DNA from: Ruminococcus flavefaciens
GTDB lineage: Bacteria > Bacillota > Clostridia > Oscillospirales > Ruminococcaceae
Direction: 5' to 3'
DNA length: 45,161 nucleotides
Assembly (NCBI GenBank): GCA_902762855.1
Contig: CACWPR010000006.1
Span: 1-45,161, forward strand
This document shows positions 40,873-45,161 of this stretch, one piece after another. The notes under the pieces were generated by a model, which ran no database searches, was not told where the DNA came from, and worked only from the letters and a program-made list of their open reading frames with translations. The first letter of the stretch is position 1. The number at the start of each line of letters is the position of its first letter. A program made the position numbers and the translations under genes.

Positions 40873-41041
40873 ATGTCCGGAAGGTGGAAGATATGCCGGA
40901 AAAGCCGGTAATAATTTAGCAAAAATGTGACTATAGGGAGAGCATTATTTTGGCAGTTACGGCAAAATGCCTAAAATCAATATATATGATTTGCATGAGT
41001 TAACGATTCTTTAAAAAAACGGAAAAATCTGCACTTAAATG

Positions 41042-41070
41042 TTGCAATTTCAAGTTGAGTGTGATATAAT
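41042..41070 (+). promoter_or_regulatory. Distal promoter of the pilus operon
   Basis: TTGCAA, 17-nt spacer, TATAAT, about 260 nt before pilC, giving a long leader. Confidence 0.65.
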
Positions 41071-41241
41071 ATTTGTATAAGTTTAACAATGGCGGCATTG
41101 GGACATCAATGCTCCTATTGTGCTGTCTTGAATTTTGACATTTGTAGAAAAAATGCCGGTGCCCTTTCCTGATATTACCGATGGTATAGAAGTTGGTGAT
41201 TATTAATAAAAAACGGCTGATTATTTATGTCAAAAAAGCGA

Positions 41242-41270
41242 TTGAAAAGTAACTTTTAAAATGTTATAAT
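41242..41270 (+). promoter_or_regulatory. Proximal promoter of the pilus operon
   Basis: TTGAAA, 17-nt spacer, TATAAT, 58 nt before the pilC ATG. Confidence 0.7.
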
Positions 41271-41328
41271 TGTTATTATTAAGACAGTGTGAACGAACTG
41301 CAAAAGCATAATTTATGGAGGTGGTTTC

Positions 41329-42528
41329 ATGAAGAGTTTTTCCTATGTTGCCCAGGACGCTAAAAACCAGCAGGTCAAGGGTGTGATCAATGCGGAAGAC
41401 GAGCAGGATTTCTTAAAGAAGATCAAGGAAAAAGGCTTGTACGTCAAAGATTACAAGGAAAGCGATTCAAGTGAGTCAAAATCATTGTACAAGTTCAACA
41501 CCAAGGAACTGGCATTCTGCTGCCGACAGCTCAGCGCTATGCTTACTTCCGGTCTGACACTTGTAAAATCTATCGACATTCTCTGCAAAGAGCAGGAGAA
41601 TGAAAAAGCAAGAGCTATCTGGCTGGACATCTATGAGAACGTTCAGAAGGGTGAATCCTTCTCCTCAGCTCTTGAGATGCACGAGGGCTCATTCCCGGAC
41701 TTCCTGATCTCAATGGTAGGCGCAGGAGAGAGCAGTGGTTCGCTGGATATAATCATGCAGCGAATGTCCGACCATTACGCAAAGGAAAATAAACTGAAGA
41801 ACACTATCAAGGGCGCTATGATATACCCTATCATCCTCCTTGTACTCTGCGTTGTTATCGTTATCTTCCTCTTCACATTCATCATGCCGACCTTCCTTGA
41901 CATGTATGAGGATCCGTCGACCATGCCGGCCCTGACAAAGGTCATGAAGGCAATAAGTGACTTCCTCAAGACCAAGTGGTACTTCCTCATCGCATTTGTG
42001 GTAGTAGCATTCTTCGGCATCAGATATGCTCTGAAGGTGCCCAGCTTCCGACTGAAAGTCGACAGGCTCCTTGTTAAGGGTCCCGGATTCGGTCCCCTTA
42101 TCACAAAGGTATACACCGGCCGTTTCGCACGTACACTCTCATCTCTCTACTCCAGCGGTATCCCCATGGTAGAGAGCCTTGAAAGAGCATCAAAGATACT
42201 CGGCAACTCCTACATCGACGAGAAGTTCCTCGATGTTGTTGACGAAGTAAAACAGGGTGAATCGATCTCAGCAGCGATCACAAGAACTGACATCTTCGAG
42301 CCTATGTTCACCTCAGTTCTCTACGTTGGTGAGGAATCAGGTGCCCTGGACTCCATCCTTGAGAAGACCTCTGATTACTATGAGGATGAATCCGAGGCTG
42401 CTGTACAGCGTCTCGTAAGCATGGTAGAGCCTATCCTCCTCATCTTCATGGGTGTTATCATAGGACTTGTAGTATGTGGTATTTACCCCGCACTCTACGG
42501 CTCATTCGAGAGTATCGAAAACGAATAA
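41329..42528 (+). CDS. pilC: Type IV pilus inner-membrane platform protein
   Basis: A 399-residue PilC/GspF protein. The start SFSYVAQDAKNQQVKGVINAED is the family N-terminus. Two homologous T2SSF domains follow (about 60-185 and 265-385), each with 'LSSLYSSGIPMVESLERA'-like and 'GESxSxA' motifs, and three membrane segments (about 165-187, 218-238 and 368-392). It forms the membrane base on which the assembly ATPase acts. GGAGG lies 7 nt before the ATG. PilB, PilT and major pilin genes are not in the window and may lie farther downstream or elsewhere. Confidence 0.95.
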   Translation: MKSFSYVAQDAKNQQVKGVINAEDEQDFLKKIKEKGLYVKDYKESDSSESKSLYKFNTKELAFCCRQLSAMLTSGLTLVKSIDILCKEQENEKARAIWLDIYENVQKGESFSSALEMHEGSFPDFLISMVGAGESSGSLDIIMQRMSDHYAKENKLKNTIKGAMIYPIILLVLCVVIVIFLFTFIMPTFLDMYEDPSTMPALTKVMKAISDFLKTKWYFLIAFVVVAFFGIRYALKVPSFRLKVDRLLVKGPGFGPLITKVYTGRFARTLSSLYSSGIPMVESLERASKILGNSYIDEKFLDVVDEVKQGESISAAITRTDIFEPMFTSVLYVGEESGALDSILEKTSDYYEDESEAAVQRLVSMVEPILLIFMGVIIGLVVCGIYPALYGSFESIENE

Positions 42529-42549
42529 TACGGAAAGGTGGAAAGATAA

Positions 42550-44190
42550 ATGCTTTCATTTGATATTACCGATAGAAATATACGTGTCGTTAAGGGAACA
42601 GAAAGCAACGGAAAGATCAAGATCAGCTCCGCTGCAACTCTTAACGTTGAAGAAAACCTCATCGTAAACGGCCACGTAAAGGATGTCCCCAATGTGGCAA
42701 CACTCATCAACGGCGTTCTGAAGAAGAACAAGATGCCCGATAAGGAGGCTATCGTATCGATCTCCTCCAACCTTACGATATTCAAGGAAATGAATGTCGC
42801 AAAGGTAAAGAACCAGGACCTCCAGAAGGTAGTTAAGCAGCAGATGCAGGCAGAGCTCAATCTGGACGACTCCTACAGCGTATCATACATCATAGTAGGC
42901 GACGCAGAGCAGCAGGACGGCGAGCCTGCATACAGGATCCTCGCTACAGCCTGCCCTTACGAGATCGTAAACAGCTACAGAGAAGTATTCAAGCTCCTCG
43001 GTATCTCACTCAGATCAGTAATGATCGGATGCAACTGTATCACAAAGGTACTTCTTGCAGATACCAAGATCAAGTCCAAGATGCCTCTGCTTGCTGTACA
43101 GATCGACAACAACTTCATATCCCTCAACCTCTATGAGCAGGGATCACTTTCATTCTCACGTTTCGCATCTATCGACGCAGCAGACTACGGCTACTCAGAT
43201 GACTATGTATTCGAGGCAGTCAACGAGAACATCTTCCGTATGCTCCAGTTCCACAGAAGCCGCAATACAGGAGAGTCAATCGAGAACGTTATCTTCTACG
43301 GCGATACTCACGAGTACGTAAGACTGACAGATGAGCTCGAAAAACTCGACCTCAAGACCAGCCTCATCAACGTACCTCCCCAGATCCACGGTCACGAGAA
43401 CCTTGAATTCTCACTGTACGCCAACGCTATCGGCGCTATGTTCAAGAGAAACAAGGACACTGAGAAGATCAACCTTCTCGAAACTGACCTGGGCTCTATC
43501 GTAAGAAGCAAGGTAAAGAACGACAACTCAGGAAACATAGTTCTCCTCGGAGCTCTTGCAGCATCCATACTCATCGTCGGCATATGCTACGCAGGCTTTG
43601 CTATCAAGAACAAGAGCCTTGAGAACGATATCAAGGAGTGCCAGGACTATATCGACAGCGGTGATACAAAGGCTAAGCTGGCTCAGGTAGACAGCCTTGA
43701 GGCTAAGAAGGCTCAGGTAGATTCCTACTTCACAAGAGTAAACAACACAAGAGTTGCATACGACTCACAGCCTGTCATCCTCGGAAAGAAGTTCGATATG
43801 CTTGCAGCGATAGCAACAGATGTAGCTATGAAGGACGGACTTACAGAGCAGGATATAGAGGATACCGGTGTTATCACATACCACGAGTACAGCAACGGTA
43901 CTCTGTCTATCGATATCGACATCCTTGCAACAGAAGACATGGCTCAGAAGTTCCCGGCTGATTATGCTGAGGCTATCCTTGATGCTAAGGACGGCGGAAA
44001 GAGTGTCTACAGAAAGGTAGTATATACCGGATACAGTGTGGCCACAGAAGCGAAAACAGAGGGAGAGGGCGAAAATGCCAAGACTGAGTCTAAGGATATG
44101 CTCAAACTCTCACTGTCTATCGAACTTGAAGGCGAGAACAGCGCAGCATCAGACCTGTTAGCAGATAAGAATGCTGACGAGGCCAAGTAA
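42550..44190 (+). CDS. pilM: PilM-PilN fusion protein of the type IV pilus
   Basis: A 546-residue protein. Residues 1-325 are an actin-like PilM domain (MLSFDITDRNIRVVKG, IVSISSNLTIFKEM, VKQQMQAELNLDDS, LLAVQIDNNFISLNLYE, SFSRFASID), cytoplasmic and ATP-binding in the family. A membrane helix at about 327-351 (GNIVLLGALAASILIVG) and an external part of 190 residues with a helical start then follow, the layout of PilN. In most bacteria PilM and PilN are separate and joined through the PilN N-terminal peptide; here they are one chain. AAAGGTGG lies before the ATG; pilO follows after 16 nt. Confidence 0.88.
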   Translation: MLSFDITDRNIRVVKGTESNGKIKISSAATLNVEENLIVNGHVKDVPNVATLINGVLKKNKMPDKEAIVSISSNLTIFKEMNVAKVKNQDLQKVVKQQMQAELNLDDSYSVSYIIVGDAEQQDGEPAYRILATACPYEIVNSYREVFKLLGISLRSVMIGCNCITKVLLADTKIKSKMPLLAVQIDNNFISLNLYEQGSLSFSRFASIDAADYGYSDDYVFEAVNENIFRMLQFHRSRNTGESIENVIFYGDTHEYVRLTDELEKLDLKTSLINVPPQIHGHENLEFSLYANAIGAMFKRNKDTEKINLLETDLGSIVRSKVKNDNSGNIVLLGALAASILIVGICYAGFAIKNKSLENDIKECQDYIDSGDTKAKLAQVDSLEAKKAQVDSYFTRVNNTRVAYDSQPVILGKKFDMLAAIATDVAMKDGLTEQDIEDTGVITYHEYSNGTLSIDIDILATEDMAQKFPADYAEAILDAKDGGKSVYRKVVYTGYSVATEAKTEGEGENAKTESKDMLKLSLSIELEGENSAASDLLADKNADEAK

Positions 44191-44206
44191 GGGAGGATGA
44201 GTTGAA

Positions 44207-44998
44207 ATGAAATTAACCTACAGAGACAAAGTCATACTTGCTATATTTTTAGCAGCACTTATACTTATAGCCGGTTTCGTGGCGCTTATCAAGCCTAAGA
44301 GAGCAGCTATCGCTGACAACAAGGATAAGCTCACAGTTGTAGAGGATGAAAAGACTCAGATTGAGAATCGTATCGCAACTATCAAGCCCCTTCAGGAAGA
44401 CATTGAAGAAGTACACAAGAAGGCAGAGGACCGTGGAAAGATATTTGTTACAAAGACAGACATCGACCAGACCACACTCCTTGATAAGTTCATGCAGGAA
44501 TTCGCCAACAAGTGCGAAGTAAGGATCACAGAACTGAAAGTTGATGACATTGCAGCAGGAGCACTCAGCTACTACTACAAGCCCTACTCAGAAGTAGCAA
44601 CATCACTTCGTGAGAGCGCAGACATCAACGGCAGCCTCCTCGATCAGGTAAATGCAGAGAGAGAAGAGTCTGACCTTATCGCAGGCAGAGCAGTAGAGAC
44701 AGTAATGTCCACAAGATACGGTATCAGCATAACTGGTACAAAGGAAAACGTATGGAAATATCTCGATGAGATCTACAATTACGACGAAGCAGTTATCGTT
44801 TCAGCTTTCGGATTCGAGCGTTCAGCCAAGAATGATGAGGAAAACCAGCAGGGTCAGCAGCCCGCAGCAGCCGCAGCAAATCAGGCTCAGAACGATGAGA
44901 AGAAGGCTCAGAAGATCGATATGGACACAATAATCGACGCAGATTTAGTAATTCAGCTCTATTCTATCTACAATATGCCTAAGCCAGACGTAGAATGA
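44207..44998 (+). CDS. pilO: PilO-like type IV pilus alignment protein
   Basis: A 263-residue protein with one N-terminal membrane helix (about 11-29), a coiled coil (about 33-75) and a soluble domain; this is the PilO layout. A segment TRYGISITGTKENVWKYLDEIYN fits the PilO ferredoxin-like fold ('V.G.Y..L..FL..L'). The tail is Gln/Ala-rich followed by a last strand. It should pair with the PilN part of the preceding fusion to form the PilMNO bridge across the membrane. GGGAGG lies 11 nt before the ATG. Confidence 0.85.
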   Translation: MKLTYRDKVILAIFLAALILIAGFVALIKPKRAAIADNKDKLTVVEDEKTQIENRIATIKPLQEDIEEVHKKAEDRGKIFVTKTDIDQTTLLDKFMQEFANKCEVRITELKVDDIAAGALSYYYKPYSEVATSLRESADINGSLLDQVNAEREESDLIAGRAVETVMSTRYGISITGTKENVWKYLDEIYNYDEAVIVSAFGFERSAKNDEENQQGQQPAAAAANQAQNDEKKAQKIDMDTIIDADLVIQLYSIYNMPKPDVE

Positions 44999-45057
44999 TC
45001 CGCACTATCCGTAGCAGTTATTGAGAAAAATAACCAGAAAGGCGGTTAAAGAAAGAA

Positions 45058-45161
45058 ATGAAAACTGAGAAAAAGAGGACCTTGAAGGGTTCTGTACTGT
45101 TTACAGTTGTCTCAGTACTGGCGCTGATGATCATATTTATGACCAGTGCGCTGGCGCTGGC
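45058..45161 (+). CDS. PilX-like pilus assembly protein, 5' part only
   Basis: The window ends after 34 codons. The start MKTEKKRTLKGSVLFTVV is followed by a hydrophobic stretch (SVLALMIIFMTSALALA), similar to the N-terminus of PilX-type minor pilins ('RGxALVxxLxxLxxLTLLG'). GGCGG lies about 13 nt before the ATG. Position after pilC-pilMN-pilO supports a pilus role. The rest is outside the window. Confidence 0.6.
   Translation, partial: MKTEKKRTLKGSVLFTVVSVLALMIIFMTSALAL

Larger units (their letters stand above)
40826..41328. other. Long intergenic region before the pilus genes
   Basis: It holds the terminator of the tail-like cassette (40842-40872), then AT-rich sequence, two tandem promoters (41042-41070 and 41242-41270) and, between them, a leader of about 170 nt with small hairpins (GCATTG/CAATGC at 41095-41112 and TACC/GGTA near 41187). 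It does not match c-di-GMP riboswitch cores I remember, and no terminator lies between the promoters and pilC. Confidence 0.6.

Noticed and set aside
41089-41172. A 27-codon Cys-containing reading frame in the pilus leader
   Set aside because: It has no ribosome binding site, and the region is better explained as an untranslated leader.

Overview
The window looks like chromosome of a cellulolytic, Gram-positive gut or rumen bacterium of the Ruminococcus type (Oscillospiraceae). The basis is a set of dockerin-bearing secreted proteins (a CotH-domain protein, a PL11 rhamnogalacturonan lyase and a bacterial expansin), many small lipoproteins with Ser/Glu/Thr-rich linkers, a monoderm type IV pilus operon, strong AGGAGG ribosome binding sites and promoters with 17-nt spacers. 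No rRNA or tRNA genes and no CRISPR array were seen.

Region 1 (about 1-19021, all minus strand) is a long, tightly spaced gene series. It carries seven de novo purine genes (purE, purC, purF, purM, purN, a PurO-type IMP cyclohydrolase and a stand-alone AICAR transformylase). These are mixed with lipoproteins, small membrane proteins, an expansin, DUF3592 proteins, a HAD phosphatase, a GT2 glycosyltransferase and an Lgt-family membrane protein. The purine enzymes are unusual in two ways. PurF has Gly where the nucleophilic Cys1 of the glutaminase domain should be. The two activities of PurH are encoded by two unrelated-type genes. At the left edge a lipoprotein gene seems to be cut by a foreign sequence.

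Region 2 (19356-21736, plus strand) is a housekeeping operon, rsmD-coaD, followed by a coiled-coil protein and a lipoprotein that resembles a reduced LCP domain. It ends at a clear terminator.

Region 3 (21801-27008, minus strand) holds a small lipoprotein gene with a one-base frameshift, prfB (RF2, no programmed frameshift), a TPR protein and an 825-residue low-complexity scaffold-like protein with two tandem repeat blocks.

Region 4 (27611-40872, plus strand) is mostly extracellular and envelope functions, each unit with its own promoter and terminator: a dockerin/CotH protein, a heterodimeric ABC exporter, a lipoprotein, a dockerin/CBM/PL11 pectin lyase, and an isolated three-gene phage tail-tip-like cassette with a structured leader.

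Region 5 (41042-45161, plus strand) is the start of a type IV pilus operon behind two tandem promoters: pilC, a pilM-pilN fusion, pilO and a partial PilX-like gene cut by the window edge. Cellulosomal enzymes, an expansin and pili close together fit a bacterium that binds to and degrades plant cell walls.
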